From assembly GCA_024655825.1 (NCBI GenBank), contig JANLFJ010000003.1, forward strand, positions 62,001 through 126,000: a stretch of DNA of 64,000 nucleotides. Direction: 5' to 3'. Of this stretch, positions 37,456 to 46,784 are shown piece after piece. The translations under genes and the position numbers were made by a program. A model generated the notes under the pieces. It saw nothing but the letters and a program-made list of their open reading frames with translations, was not told where the DNA came from and did not search any database. Each line of letters opens with the position of its first letter. Position 1 is the first letter of the stretch. The stretch comes from Peptococcaceae bacterium. Its GTDB lineage: Bacteria; Bacillota; Peptococcia; DRI-13; PHAD01.

Positions 37456-39513
37456 CTATACCTTCACCATCCCCACCGACTCAATATCCAGGTTCGCAGG
37501 AATTTCGCTGTATGAAAGCACAGGAACCGCCGGCAAAACCTTTTCCAGCAGACGGCGCAGGGGAGAACGAACCGCCGGTGAAACCAGCACGACCACCTGT
37601 TTCCCCAGCATGCCGCTCTTTTCCAAAAAACCGGCTATTCGCCTGATAATTTCCTGGGCAGTCCCCGGTTCTATGGCTAAATAACTACCGTATTCCCCCG
37701 CCTGGATGCCGTTCTTTATTATTTCTTCAACCTTTGGATCCAGGGTAATGCAATAAATCTTACCCTCTTCGTCGGCATACAACTGCCCGATCTGCCGGGC
37801 CAGTTTCTGGCGCACATGTTCCGTCAGCACGTCAGGGTCCCTGGATATTGCGCCCCAGTCCCCAAGCGCTTCCATAATCGTGACCAGGTCCCTGATCGGT
37901 ATCCGCTCTTTCAGCAGGTTGGACAGCACCTTATGCACCTCCGCCAGGGAAAGAATGCCAGGCACGACTTCTTCCACCACGGCGGGGTACTCCTTCTTCA
38001 AATTGTCCAGCAGGGTTTTGACATCCTGCCGGCTGATGATCTCGGCAGCATTGTTCTTTAAGAATTCCGTAATATGCGTGGCCAGCACCGCCGGAGGATC
38101 AACAACCGTGTACCCCGCCATTTCAGCTTCTTCTCGCAGCGTCTCACTGATCCAGAGGGCTGGCAGCCCAAAAGCGGGGTCTTTCGCTGCTATACCGGGT
38201 ATATCCTTTTCCCCACCCATCGCCAGGTAATGGCCCATCATCACCTCTCCCCTGGCCTGGGGTACGCCTTTCAACTTTAATACGTAAGCATTCGGCGAAA
38301 GCTGGATATTGTCGCGTATCCTAACGGGAGGGATCACAATCCCCAGTTCCAGCGCGCACTGCCTGCGAATCATGACCACCCTGTCCAGCAGGTCTCCCCC
38401 TTGTTTTTCGTCGACCAGGGGAATCAACCCGTACCCCAGTTCCAGCTCGACGGGATCGACGTGCAGCAGGGCATAGACAGTATCAAGTTTTTTGTCTTCT
38501 TCCTGTTCTTTCTGGACCGCTTGCCGCGATTCAGCCTGTCTTGTCACCTGCCTGCTCCTATTTTGTGTGTAAGCCAGGAAAGCCAGACTTACTCCCAGGA
38601 ACAGGAACGGCAGTTTGGGCAGGCCAGGCACAAGACCAAGAAAGACCAGCACTCCGGCTGTTATAGCCAGCAGTTTGGGTTCCGAAAAAACCTGTCTGGT
38701 CAAATCTTTACCCAGGCTGTAGTCGGAGGCGGCCCTGGTTACGATTATACCGGTGGCCGTGGAAAGAAGCAGCGCCGGAATCTGGGTGACAAGACCGTCC
38801 CCAACGGTAAGCAGCGTGTACGTTTGAGCGACTTCCCCGATCCCGCCCATTTTTCTTTGCAGCATGCCAACAGCCATGCCTCCCAGTATATTAATAACAG
38901 TGATAATTACACCGGCAATGGCGTCTCCTTTTACAAACTTGCTGGCGCCGTCCATGGCCCCGTAAAAATCAGCTTCCCGCTGGATCTTGTTTCTCCTCTG
39001 GCGGGCCTCTTCTTCAGTTATCAGGCCTGCATTAAGGTCAGCATCAATACTCATCTGCTTGCCAGGCATGGCGTCCAGGGTGAAACGGGCCGCCACTTCG
39101 GCCACTCTTTCGGCGCCCCTGGTAATGACAATAAACTGGATAACCACCAGGATTAAAAAAATGACAAATCCAACAAAGGGGTTGCCTCCCACCACAAACT
39201 GCCCGAACTGGCGGATCACCTGCCCGGCGTTGGCCTGCAGCAGTATCAAGCGGGTTGAGGATATATTCAAAGCCAGGCGGTACAGGGTCATAACCAGAAG
39301 CAGCGAGGGAAAGATTGAGAAATCCAGCGCTTCCTTGTTATACATGGAAACAAGCAGGATCACCACAGCACATGTGATGTTAAAAACAATCAAAACATCA
39401 AGCAGTGTGGGATGCAGGGGTATGATCATCAATAAAACGATGGATAGAATACCCAAGGTGATAATGACATCTATGTAACTGACAATCCTGCGAATAAGTG
39501 GAGAGGTTGACAC
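37456..39513 (-). CDS. flhA: Flagellar export gate protein FlhA
   Basis: Core membrane protein of the flagellar type III export gate. The 685-residue product has an N-terminal membrane domain of about eight helices (about 15-310) including the FIPEP-like loop region, then a large cytoplasmic domain (about 335-685) that binds late substrates and chaperones. The start is GTG at 39513, 7 bases after AGGAGG. It follows flhB by 11 bases. Confidence 0.96.
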   Translation of the reverse strand: MSTSPLIRRIVSYIDVIITLGILSIVLLMIIPLHPTLLDVLIVFNITCAVVILLVSMYNKEALDFSIFPSLLLVMTLYRLALNISSTRLILLQANAGQVIRQFGQFVVGGNPFVGFVIFLILVVIQFIVITRGAERVAEVAARFTLDAMPGKQMSIDADLNAGLITEEEARQRRNKIQREADFYGAMDGASKFVKGDAIAGVIITVINILGGMAVGMLQRKMGGIGEVAQTYTLLTVGDGLVTQIPALLLSTATGIIVTRAASDYSLGKDLTRQVFSEPKLLAITAGVLVFLGLVPGLPKLPFLFLGVSLAFLAYTQNRSRQVTRQAESRQAVQKEQEEDKKLDTVYALLHVDPVELELGYGLIPLVDEKQGGDLLDRVVMIRRQCALELGIVIPPVRIRDNIQLSPNAYVLKLKGVPQARGEVMMGHYLAMGGEKDIPGIAAKDPAFGLPALWISETLREEAEMAGYTVVDPPAVLATHITEFLKNNAAEIISRQDVKTLLDNLKKEYPAVVEEVVPGILSLAEVHKVLSNLLKERIPIRDLVTIMEALGDWGAISRDPDVLTEHVRQKLARQIGQLYADEEGKIYCITLDPKVEEIIKNGIQAGEYGSYLAIEPGTAQEIIRRIAGFLEKSGMLGKQVVVLVSPAVRSPLRRLLEKVLPAVPVLSYSEIPANLDIESVGMVKV

Positions 39514-39524
39514 GGACTATCCTC

Positions 39525-40601
39525 CTAATAACGTTTCTTCAGCCTGTAAACATGGGCGATCACTTCGGCTACAGCCTGATAGAGGTCTGCCGGGATGGCC
39601 ATGTTGATTTCAACTCTTTTATACAATATCCAGGCCAGTGTTTTGTTCTCAACGACTGTCACCCCATGAGCCGAAGCGATTTCTTTTATCCTGGCGGCAA
39701 GGTGGTCCTGGCCTTTCGCCACCACCACGGGAGCATTCATCTCCTCCTCATATTTCAACGCAACCGCCACATGTGCAGGGTTGGTAATAACCACCGTTGC
39801 CCTGGGCACCTCCTGCATCATTCGCCTGGCAGCCAGCTGTCTCTGCCTTTCTCTTATTCTGGCCCTGAGCTGGGGGTCCCCTTCAATTGTTTTATACTCC
39901 TCTTTCACTTCCTGTTTGCTCATTTTTAAGGACTGCTCGTACTCATAGACCTGGTACGCATAGTCACCTAGGGCCAGTATAAAAAGCACCAGCAGGATCC
40001 GCCAGCTAACCGCGAAAGTGATATCTCCCAGGTAGGCCAGAGACGACTCAACGGGGAATCCCATCAACACCGACAGACCAGGCAGCTGTTTTCTCAGAAA
40101 ACTTAAAGCCACGTATCCCACCAGCAGCGTCTTCAAAACCGACTTGACGAGTTCAATTACCGCCCGCTTGGAAAAAATGCGTTGGAATCCTCTGGCCGGG
40201 TTAAGCCTGTTTAAATCAAACTTAAGCGGTTCCGCTGTCAAGAGAAAGCCGACCTGTACCACATTCGACACCAACCCGGCTGCAAGCGCCACCAAAAGGA
40301 CCGGCCCGGCCATTTTGGCCATAACGAGAACCGTCTCAAGAACCATAGCCTCCGCGCGTTCCACTGTCAAATCCGCGCTGCTGTATGAAAATATATGATA
40401 AAAGAACTTCTGAAAATCACGGGCCATCGCGGGAAACCATACCTGGAGCAAAAGCAGCGTGAGCGCAAGCACAGTAACGGTAACAATCTCGTTGCTCCTG
40501 GCTACCTGGCCTTTCTTGCGGGCTTCTTCTCTCCTGCGCGGAGTGGCCCTCTCCGTTTTTTCTCCGGCAAAAAGCTGCAGATTTAATCTCAAGGAACTCA
40601 T
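39525..40601 (-). CDS. flhB: Flagellar export switch protein FlhB, NPAH variant
   Basis: Switches export from rod/hook to filament substrates. The 358-residue protein has four membrane helices up to about residue 215 and a cytoplasmic domain with the self-cleavage site. The usual Asn-Pro-Thr-His reads N274-P275-A276-H277, so the threonine is replaced by alanine, as the codon GCA at 39774-39776 shows. Asn, Pro and His are kept. FlhB begins with the usual EKTERATPRRREEARKKGQV. It follows fliR with a 4-base gap. Confidence 0.95.
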   Translation of the reverse strand: MSSLRLNLQLFAGEKTERATPRRREEARKKGQVARSNEIVTVTVLALTLLLLQVWFPAMARDFQKFFYHIFSYSSADLTVERAEAMVLETVLVMAKMAGPVLLVALAAGLVSNVVQVGFLLTAEPLKFDLNRLNPARGFQRIFSKRAVIELVKSVLKTLLVGYVALSFLRKQLPGLSVLMGFPVESSLAYLGDITFAVSWRILLVLFILALGDYAYQVYEYEQSLKMSKQEVKEEYKTIEGDPQLRARIRERQRQLAARRMMQEVPRATVVITNPAHVAVALKYEEEMNAPVVVAKGQDHLAARIKEIASAHGVTVVENKTLAWILYKRVEINMAIPADLYQAVAEVIAHVYRLKKRY

Positions 40602-40605
40602 TGTT

Positions 40606-41382
40606 TCATACCATCACATCAAGTATATGGTATAACTGCTTCACCATTTCGGCGATCAACGTATTCATCAGGTATATATAAAACGGTATTGCCGCAAGTA
40701 AAACGCCAAAACCCAGAAGTATCTTGGCGGGCATCCCCACCAAAAAGATATTCATCTGCGGTATGGTCCGCGACATTATCCCCATGATTAAGTCCGTAAA
40801 AAACAGTGCTGCCGCAACCGGTAAGGCGAGCTTGAAGCCGGTTGCAAAAACGCCGCCGAAATATGTGGTCAAAAGTGCGGCGAAATCCTTTTGAATTGAC
40901 AGGCGGCCCACAGGTACGAGACTGTAGCTGTCAAACAGCGCCTGGATAAAAAGATGATGGCCGTTTACCTGTAAGAAGACGAGCAAGGCCAGGATGAATT
41001 TGAGGTTTCCCAGGATCGGAGCCTGTGTCCCGCTCAGCGGATCGATCACGTTCATAATCCCGAATCCCATCTGGACGTCAATAACCTCTCCCGCCAGCTG
41101 AACTGCGGCAAAGAAAAGCTGGGCTACCAGCGATAAAGCCAGGCCGGTGACAACTTCACTGGCAACGACAAGCAGGTAGGCCGCCGTACTGCCGGGGACA
41201 TCGAAGTTTTCGCCGGCGCCAAGCTGCCATGCAGTAAGCGCCATAAATAGGATAAAGGCTGCCTTCCAGGTAACGGGAAGATTCTTAGTGCTGTATACAG
41301 GAGCGAAAGCGATCCCTCCAAGGCGCGCCAGCAATATGAAGAACTTGTCGCTTTCCTGTAACAAGGCGAAAAAGGTCTCCAT
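40606..41382 (-). CDS. fliR: Flagellar export protein FliR
   Basis: Membrane component of the export gate with about six helices in 258 residues. Typical elements include LGGIAFAPVYSTKNLPVTWK near the start and the charged FGIMNVIDPLSGTQAPILG segment. The ATG lies one base after the fliQ stop; the ribosome site is weak, suggesting translational coupling. Confidence 0.93.
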   Translation of the reverse strand: METFFALLQESDKFFILLARLGGIAFAPVYSTKNLPVTWKAAFILFMALTAWQLGAGENFDVPGSTAAYLLVVASEVVTGLALSLVAQLFFAAVQLAGEVIDVQMGFGIMNVIDPLSGTQAPILGNLKFILALLVFLQVNGHHLFIQALFDSYSLVPVGRLSIQKDFAALLTTYFGGVFATGFKLALPVAAALFFTDLIMGIMSRTIPQMNIFLVGMPAKILLGFGVLLAAIPFYIYLMNTLIAEMVKQLYHILDVMV

Positions 41383-41383
41383 T

Positions 41384-41653
41384 TTATCTCATCAAACCCG
41401 GAATGGTCTGAAAAAGTCCTTTGGTGAAACCGATAAGAAGATTAAGCATCCACGGTCCGAAAATAACGAGCATGACCAGGACCAGCACAATCTTGGGCAC
41501 AAAAGTGAGGGTCTGTTCCTGGATCTGGGTGGTGGCTTGAAAGATACTGACCAGAAGGCCCACCAGCAGGCTCGTCCCCAAAAGCGGCGCGGAAAGAAGC
41601 AAAATCGTGTACACGGCTTCTCTGGCCAGGTAAATAATATAATCCTGTGACAT
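41384..41653 (-). CDS. fliQ: Flagellar export protein FliQ
   Basis: Small two-helix component of the export gate. Starting from the ATG at 41653 the product is 89 residues, the usual length, with YLAREAVYTILLLSAPLLG and FQATTQIQEQTLTFVPKI motifs. A GTG at 41665 is in frame but lacks a spaced ribosome site. Confidence 0.94.
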   Translation of the reverse strand: MSQDYIIYLAREAVYTILLLSAPLLGTSLLVGLLVSIFQATTQIQEQTLTFVPKIVLVLVMLVIFGPWMLNLLIGFTKGLFQTIPGLMR

Positions 41654-41686
41654 GATAAGCAACACCCTTCTTGGTGAAATTCAAGT

Positions 41687-42439
41687 TCAGCGAAAACTGC
41701 TCACCAGCGTCTGCACAACCAGGTGCCATCCATCCACCAGGATGAAAAGAAGAAGTTTAAACGGCAAAGAGATCATCATCGGAGGGAGCATTAACATTCC
41801 CATGGACATGAGGGTACTTGCCACGACCATGTCAATGACAATAAACGGAATATAGATAATGAAACCTATCTGGAAAGCTGTTTTCAGCTCGCTGACGGCA
41901 AAAGCCGGGATCAAAGTTGAAGTCGGAATGTCTTCCTTGCTGTTTGGTTTGGGCAGTTTGGACAAGTTGACGAAAAGCGCCAGGTCGTTTTCCCGGGTCT
42001 GATTGAACATAAAAGTCCGCAAGGGCTCCATTGCCCTGTCAAAAGCCTCTTCCTGGGACATTTCCCCTTTCAGGTACGGTTGAATTGCTTCCTGGTTCAT
42101 TTCCGACCAGACGGGGGCCATCGTAAAAAAGGTCAGGAACAGGGCCAGTCCTATAAGCACCTGGTTGGGGGGCATCTGCTGGGTCGCCAGCGCGTTTCTT
42201 AAAAAGGAAAGCACCACAATGATCCGCGTAAACGAGGTCATCAGGATCAGAATCGCCGGGGCAAGGCTTAAAACCGTGAGCAGGGCCAGCAATTGGAGGC
42301 TTAGAGCTATATCGCCCGGCTGGTCGGAAGCGCTCACTTCCAATCCTATCTTGGGAAGAGCTAACGGCGCCGCATAAACAACACCCCCCCAAAAAAGCGC
42401 CGCGAGAAGGAAGAGGACTATTAATATCCTTTTATTCAC
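41687..42439 (-). CDS. fliP: Flagellar export protein FliP
   Basis: Forms the core export channel with FliQ and FliR. The 250-residue product starts with a cleavable signal peptide (KRILIVLFLLAALFWGGVVYA) and holds the FliP signatures TSFTRIIVVLSFLRNALATQ and IDMVVASTLMSMGMLMLPP. The GTG at 42439 overlaps the fliO stop by 8 bases and has AAGGGG 9 bases upstream; a longer frame to 42538 lies inside fliO and is rejected. Confidence 0.95.
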   Translation of the reverse strand: MNKRILIVLFLLAALFWGGVVYAAPLALPKIGLEVSASDQPGDIALSLQLLALLTVLSLAPAILILMTSFTRIIVVLSFLRNALATQQMPPNQVLIGLALFLTFFTMAPVWSEMNQEAIQPYLKGEMSQEEAFDRAMEPLRTFMFNQTRENDLALFVNLSKLPKPNSKEDIPTSTLIPAFAVSELKTAFQIGFIIYIPFIVIDMVVASTLMSMGMLMLPPMMISLPFKLLLFILVDGWHLVVQTLVSSFR

Positions 42440-42998
42440 TGCCGTTTTCCCCTTCCTTAGCCCGGTGGAATAAACGATGGGTTTTCTCCAGCCGTTTATT
42501 AACCTCATCGCTGAGCTTTTGGCTGAGTTCCTTTTCAAACGTTTCCCGAGGCCTTTTTTCAGACCTGCCGAATATTCTATCTTTGAAAACCGCGGTTATG
42601 CCTGGTGGTATAAGCTGTTCGGATGCTTCCAGGGCGGCTTTTACGGCCTGCCATTCTTCATCATCCTGGTCAATCTCGAGAAGGACGCTCAGACCGCTTT
42701 CTCCAGCCGCCAAAACATAAACGCGCGAGAACACTTCCACCAGGTATAATCCCTTATTCGGTGCCAGTGCTTGGAAGTCGTATATGCGAATCCAGCCCGT
42801 TTTCTCCCGCTGCAGTTTCAACTGCAGCTTTTGATGTTTCCTGATGATTCGAAAAACCGCCAGAGTTAAAAGCAGTATCATGAGCAGGCTAATAACCAGG
42901 CGAAAGAAAAGGCCGGCCATGCTGGGTTGTAGCTGGGGTTGAAGTTCAGCGGCTTCTGTTTGAGCCGCTGCCGCAAGAGCATAAATAAAGCCTGCCAT
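42432..42998 (-). CDS. fliO: Flagellar protein FliO/FliZ
   Basis: Membrane assembly factor of the FliPQR complex. The 188-residue protein has one membrane helix (about 30-52) and a cytoplasmic part with the FliO pattern GLYLVEVFSRVYVLAAGESG (about 82-100) and a charged C-terminal tail. Homology is weak by nature in this family; position between cheY and fliP supports the call. The ATG at 42998 with AGGGTG 6 bases upstream is preferred to the GTG at 43007. Confidence 0.85.
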   Translation of the reverse strand: MAGFIYALAAAAQTEAAELQPQLQPSMAGLFFRLVISLLMILLLTLAVFRIIRKHQKLQLKLQREKTGWIRIYDFQALAPNKGLYLVEVFSRVYVLAAGESGLSVLLEIDQDDEEWQAVKAALEASEQLIPPGITAVFKDRIFGRSEKRPRETFEKELSQKLSDEVNKRLEKTHRLFHRAKEGENGSE

Positions 42999-43008
42999 CT
43001 TCCTCACC

Positions 43009-43368
43009 CTAAAAGAGAGCTTTTTGTACTGCTTCCAACACCCTTTCCGGCTGGAACGGTTTAACTATAAAATCCCGTGCCCCGGCCTGGATGGCGTCAA
43101 TAACCATGGCCTGCTGTCCCATCGCGCTGCACATAACTATCCTGGCGTTCTGGTCAATTCCCTTTATTCTCCTAACCGCTGAAATCCCATCCAGCTCGGG
43201 CATGGTAATATCCATGGTTACCAGGTCGGGTTTCAATTCCTTATACTTATCTACGGCCACCTGTCCGTTTTCCGCTTCACCCACAACTTCGTAGCCATTT
43301 TTCGTCAAGATATCTTTCAACATCATTCTCATAAACGCAGCGTCGTCCACTATCAGCACTCTCGGCAT
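43009..43368 (-). CDS. cheY: Chemotaxis response regulator CheY
   Basis: Phosphorylated CheY binds the flagellar switch. The 119-residue single-domain receiver has acid pair D8/D9, phospho-acceptor D53 (TMDITMP), S81 (CSAMG) and K103 (IVKPF). The ATG at 43368 has AGGAGG 8 bases upstream; the ATG two codons earlier is too close to it. It lies between fliY and fliO as in B. subtilis. Confidence 0.96.
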   Translation of the reverse strand: MPRVLIVDDAAFMRMMLKDILTKNGYEVVGEAENGQVAVDKYKELKPDLVTMDITMPELDGISAVRRIKGIDQNARIVMCSAMGQQAMVIDAIQAGARDFIVKPFQPERVLEAVQKALF

Positions 43369-43400
43369 TCTCATATCCTCCTTTTTTCATCAACAAAGCT

Positions 43401-44552
43401 TTATCTTAAATTCTTTACCCTCTCCGCCGGTGAAATGATTTCCGTCACTCTCACTCCAAAGTTTTCGTCGATCACTACCACTTCTCCCTTGGCTAAAAGT
43501 TTCCCGTTTACCAAGATATCGGCCGGTTCGCCAGCCAGCTTGTCCAGTTCGATGATGGACCCTGTGGTCAGTTCCAGAATATCTTTTATCTTCCTTTGTG
43601 TTCTGCCCAACTCTACTGAAAGCTGAAGCCCGACATCAAGGATCAGGTTGAGGTTGGGCTGCCCACTTACCTGTGCCGGCTCCGGCGAGAACTGCTGGAA
43701 TGCCGGGGGGCTCACTGTGACAGGGCTTTGCAACTTCTCTGTTTGGAATTCTCTCACTTCCATGAACTGAGACTGTTGATAGGGCATCGGTTCCGCCCGT
43801 CTTTCCGCAGGTTTTGCGGTTTTACCCGTAAATTCATTTTCGATCCCTTTATTAACTGCCTTGTCAGAAAAATCGTTTTTGGCCATTAGTTCTTTGTAAA
43901 GTTCTTTGGCAAATGACACAGGCATCAGCTGCATCATCTCGCTGTCGATCAGTCCTTGTATCACCACCTTGAAGGATATTTTCACAATAGTTTCCGTATC
44001 ATCGAAAGCGAAGTGATAATTTTTCATTTCATACAAATCCAGCGTTGGCGGTGATATATCAATGCGCTTGTTCAGTATCTGGGACAGCGAAGTGCAGGAG
44101 GTCCCCATCATCTGGTTCATCGCCTCGCTTACGGCGCTGAGGTGGAGCTCGTTCAGCTCAAGGGGAGGCTGGCTACCATCGCCGCCCATCATCAGGTCCA
44201 CCATCACGCCGGCATCATAGGAGTGAATAACGAGAATGTTGGAACCCTGCAATCCCCGGTTATAGTTAACATCCACCATCACATAGGCTTTATCATATTC
44301 TTTCTTAATGATCCCTGTCGTGGTAAGAGACACGGAAGGCGTGGTAATCTCAATCTTTTTCCCCAGCAGCGAGGACAGGGTTGTCGCGGCTGCCCCCATG
44401 GAAATATTGGCAATCTCCCCCAGGGTGTCTACTTCCATAGGGTCCAGAATATTGCTTTCTTCGGGTGTTTCTCCGGTGCCGGCGTTTTTGGCGAAAGTGT
44501 CGTTTAAAAGCGCGTTGATTTCGTCCTGCGAGAGGATACTACCACTACTCAA
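43401..44552 (-). CDS. fliY: Flagellar switch phosphatase FliY (FliN-type C-terminus)
   Basis: C-ring component that dephosphorylates CheY-P. The 383-residue protein has an N-terminal EIN-type motif (SQDEINALL), a CheC-like middle with two ExxN sites (for example TLGEIANISMGAA and VSEAMNQMMG, where the second site is less typical), a linker rich in Q and P (about 225-285), and a FliN/SpoA domain at about 295-383. It starts with TTG at 44552 overlapping fliM by 8 bases, with GGGAG 8 bases upstream. Confidence 0.94.
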   Translation of the reverse strand: MSSGSILSQDEINALLNDTFAKNAGTGETPEESNILDPMEVDTLGEIANISMGAAATTLSSLLGKKIEITTPSVSLTTTGIIKKEYDKAYVMVDVNYNRGLQGSNILVIHSYDAGVMVDLMMGGDGSQPPLELNELHLSAVSEAMNQMMGTSCTSLSQILNKRIDISPPTLDLYEMKNYHFAFDDTETIVKISFKVVIQGLIDSEMMQLMPVSFAKELYKELMAKNDFSDKAVNKGIENEFTGKTAKPAERRAEPMPYQQSQFMEVREFQTEKLQSPVTVSPPAFQQFSPEPAQVSGQPNLNLILDVGLQLSVELGRTQRKIKDILELTTGSIIELDKLAGEPADILVNGKLLAKGEVVVIDENFGVRVTEIISPAERVKNLR

Positions 44553-45540
44553 TTTCCTCGCTCCCTTCCTGATAAAGCTGGGTTATTTTCACGGCAAGCC
44601 TGTTCCCGATGAGTCCCGGTTGTCCCAAAAATTTTAGGCTAGATTTGATATAGACCTCGACATCCCTGTTTACAGGTTGTTCAAGGTTGATCACGTCTCC
44701 CACCTGAAGTTCCAGAAGCTCGCTGAGGGAAATGGTGTTCGTCCCAAGTATAACGGAAACAGGCACATCGGTTTTTTCTATGATCCTTTTGATATGCCTG
44801 GAATTGTCCTGATTTACGGAACGCACGCTCCCGCTGAACCAGAACTTGGTGTTCAGTTTATCGGAGAGCGGTTCAAGCATCAGGCAGGGCAGGCAGATGT
44901 TTACCAGCCCTTCAGTTTCCCCAATTTGCATGTTTATGGTAATAATCACGACCATCTCCAGGGGCGACAAAACCTGGGTAAACTGAGGGTTAATCTCGAT
45001 GCTTTCCAGGTAAGCATTAACTTGCAGCAGGCTGCTCCAGGCGTCTGTGAACAGGTTGAGGATTCTTTCAGCCACTCTTTCCATCACGCTTTTTTCTATT
45101 TCCGTAAGCGGTCTGCCCTTGATAGAGCTCAAGCCCGGGCCCCCGAAAAGCCTGTCGATGATGCTGAAGCCGATCACGGGGTTGATCTCCAGAATACCTT
45201 TACCTTCCAGCGGCAGCATGCTGAAAATGTTAAGAATCGTAGGGTTGGGGATAGACCTGATGAACTCCTCGTACGTAATCTGATCAACAGAGGCCACTTT
45301 CGCCATGACGCGCGTGCGCAGGCTTCCCGACAGCATGGTTGTCAACAGCCGTCCGAAATTATCATACAACACTTCCAGGGTATACAACTGGTCTTTGGAA
45401 AACTTGCTGGGACGGCGAAAATCGTAAACGCGAATCTTTTTGCTGGTCTCTTCGTCCCTGATGGCTTCAACATCAACCTCGCCTGACTGCAAGGCGGACA
45501 ACAACGCGTCAATTTCCGATTGGGAAAGTATCTCGCTCAT
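44545..45540 (-). CDS. fliM: Flagellar motor switch protein FliM
   Basis: C-ring protein that receives CheY-P. The 331-residue protein starts with the CheY-binding peptide SEILSQSEIDALL, followed by a CheC-like middle domain (VYDFRRPSKFSKDQLYTLE onward, with NPVIGFSIIDRLFGGPG) and a C-terminal SpoA domain (about 250-331). GGAGG lies 10 bases before the ATG. Confidence 0.96.
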   Translation of the reverse strand: MSEILSQSEIDALLSALQSGEVDVEAIRDEETSKKIRVYDFRRPSKFSKDQLYTLEVLYDNFGRLLTTMLSGSLRTRVMAKVASVDQITYEEFIRSIPNPTILNIFSMLPLEGKGILEINPVIGFSIIDRLFGGPGLSSIKGRPLTEIEKSVMERVAERILNLFTDAWSSLLQVNAYLESIEINPQFTQVLSPLEMVVIITINMQIGETEGLVNICLPCLMLEPLSDKLNTKFWFSGSVRSVNQDNSRHIKRIIEKTDVPVSVILGTNTISLSELLELQVGDVINLEQPVNRDVEVYIKSSLKFLGQPGLIGNRLAVKITQLYQEGSEEIE

Positions 45541-45567
45541 CTGCCGCTTACCTCCCGGCCCCCTGGC

Positions 45568-45990
45568 TCAGCTGAATACAATATTCTTGAAATATATCTT
45601 GTTAACCTTCCCTTTATACAGGAATCCATTGATCGACTCGAGCAAAAGCTTCTTTAGTTCCTCTTTTCCCTCGACCGTGCCCAGTTTATCCAGCGTTTGT
45701 CCCGACAAAATCATGATAACCGTATCCTGCAAAAGCGGGAGTTTTTCTTCCAGTTCTTCTTTCGCCTTTTTATCGCTCAGCTCTATAGCGAATTTTGCCT
45801 TGATGTAGTGATTAATGGATTCCGACAGGTTCACAGTAAATTCTTCCGTTTCATAGATTGGTCCTACCTCTATCCTGGGCGTATCGGCCGATTTCGCCTT
45901 CACACTGTAAAGCAAGACGCCGGATACGCCCAGCAAGGCGATAAGTACGACCAGGACAGTTAAACCAAGTACTTTAATAATCCGATTCAT
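45568..45990 (-). CDS. fliL: Flagellar basal-body-associated protein FliL
   Basis: Membrane protein near the stator that helps motor function. The 140-residue product has one N-terminal membrane helix (about 5-30) and a periplasm-facing domain with the pattern FTVNLSESINHYIKAKFAIEL. AAAGGAGAG precedes the ATG. It follows motB in this operon. Confidence 0.92.
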   Translation of the reverse strand: MNRIIKVLGLTVLVVLIALLGVSGVLLYSVKAKSADTPRIEVGPIYETEEFTVNLSESINHYIKAKFAIELSDKKAKEELEEKLPLLQDTVIMILSGQTLDKLGTVEGKEELKKLLLESINGFLYKGKVNKIYFKNIVFS

Positions 45991-46004
45991 TACTGTCTCT
46001 CCTT

Positions 46005-46784
46005 TTACTTTGGCTCATTGAGGCGCAGGCTTTCCCGGATGATCACGATATCCACCCGCCGGTTTTTTTCCCTGTTTGTTTCACTCGTATTGGGAACAAG
46101 CGGGTGAAACTCGCCGTATCCCACCGCGGAAAGCCTCTGCCCCGGCAGTCCCTCTTGAATAAGAAACCTCAGCACGTTTGTGGCTCGCGCGGTGGACAGT
46201 TCCCAGTTGGACGGAAACCTGGGCGTGTTGATGGGCAGGTCATCCGTATGGCCTTCGATCCGGATGGGGTTGTCGATTTCTTTCAAGATACTGGTTACTT
46301 CCTGCAAGACTTCTTTAGAACCTTCCAGCAGGTCGGCCCTGCTTTTTTTAAAAAGCACGGATTCCTGAAAGCGAAGCACCAGTCCTCTTTCCTCCGTGGC
46401 CACCGTTACGCTGGCGGACAGCCCTTTTTCTCCCAGGTATTGATTCAGCTTATCCTTTACCTGTTCCAACATAATCATTTCCTGCTGGTATCTTAAAAGA
46501 TCCTGGACGCGGCCCGGGTCCAACTGGGCTTCCAGGTTTCGCGCGGCACTGCCGTCATTTCCGGGTATTTGATCCGCAGCCTGCTCCAGAATGCTCTTCC
46601 CGCCATCCAGCGGTCCCAGGGCACCCTGCAGTGAACTTACTACAGATTTCCATTTTATGGCATCCAGTGTGGAAAAGGAATACAGCAGGATAAAGAAGGT
46701 GAGGCACAGCGTTACCATATCGCTGTATGTCAGGAGCCAGGGCATCAGGTTTTTTTGCTCAACGCTTCTTCTATGCCTCAACAC
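46005..46784 (-). CDS. motB: Flagellar stator protein MotB
   Basis: Stator subunit that anchors to peptidoglycan. The 259-residue protein has one membrane helix with the ion-binding aspartate (about D22, YSDMVTLCLTFF), a plug region, and an OmpA-type C-terminal domain (RIEGHTDDLPI and TARATNVLRFLI). The GTG at 46784 has AAGG 9 bases upstream and overlaps motA by 14 bases; an ATG at 46811 deeper in motA is less supported. The TYSDM context fits a proton-type stator, but this is not proof. Confidence 0.95.
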   Translation of the reverse strand: MLRHRRSVEQKNLMPWLLTYSDMVTLCLTFFILLYSFSTLDAIKWKSVVSSLQGALGPLDGGKSILEQAADQIPGNDGSAARNLEAQLDPGRVQDLLRYQQEMIMLEQVKDKLNQYLGEKGLSASVTVATEERGLVLRFQESVLFKKSRADLLEGSKEVLQEVTSILKEIDNPIRIEGHTDDLPINTPRFPSNWELSTARATNVLRFLIQEGLPGQRLSAVGYGEFHPLVPNTSETNREKNRRVDIVIIRESLRLNEPK

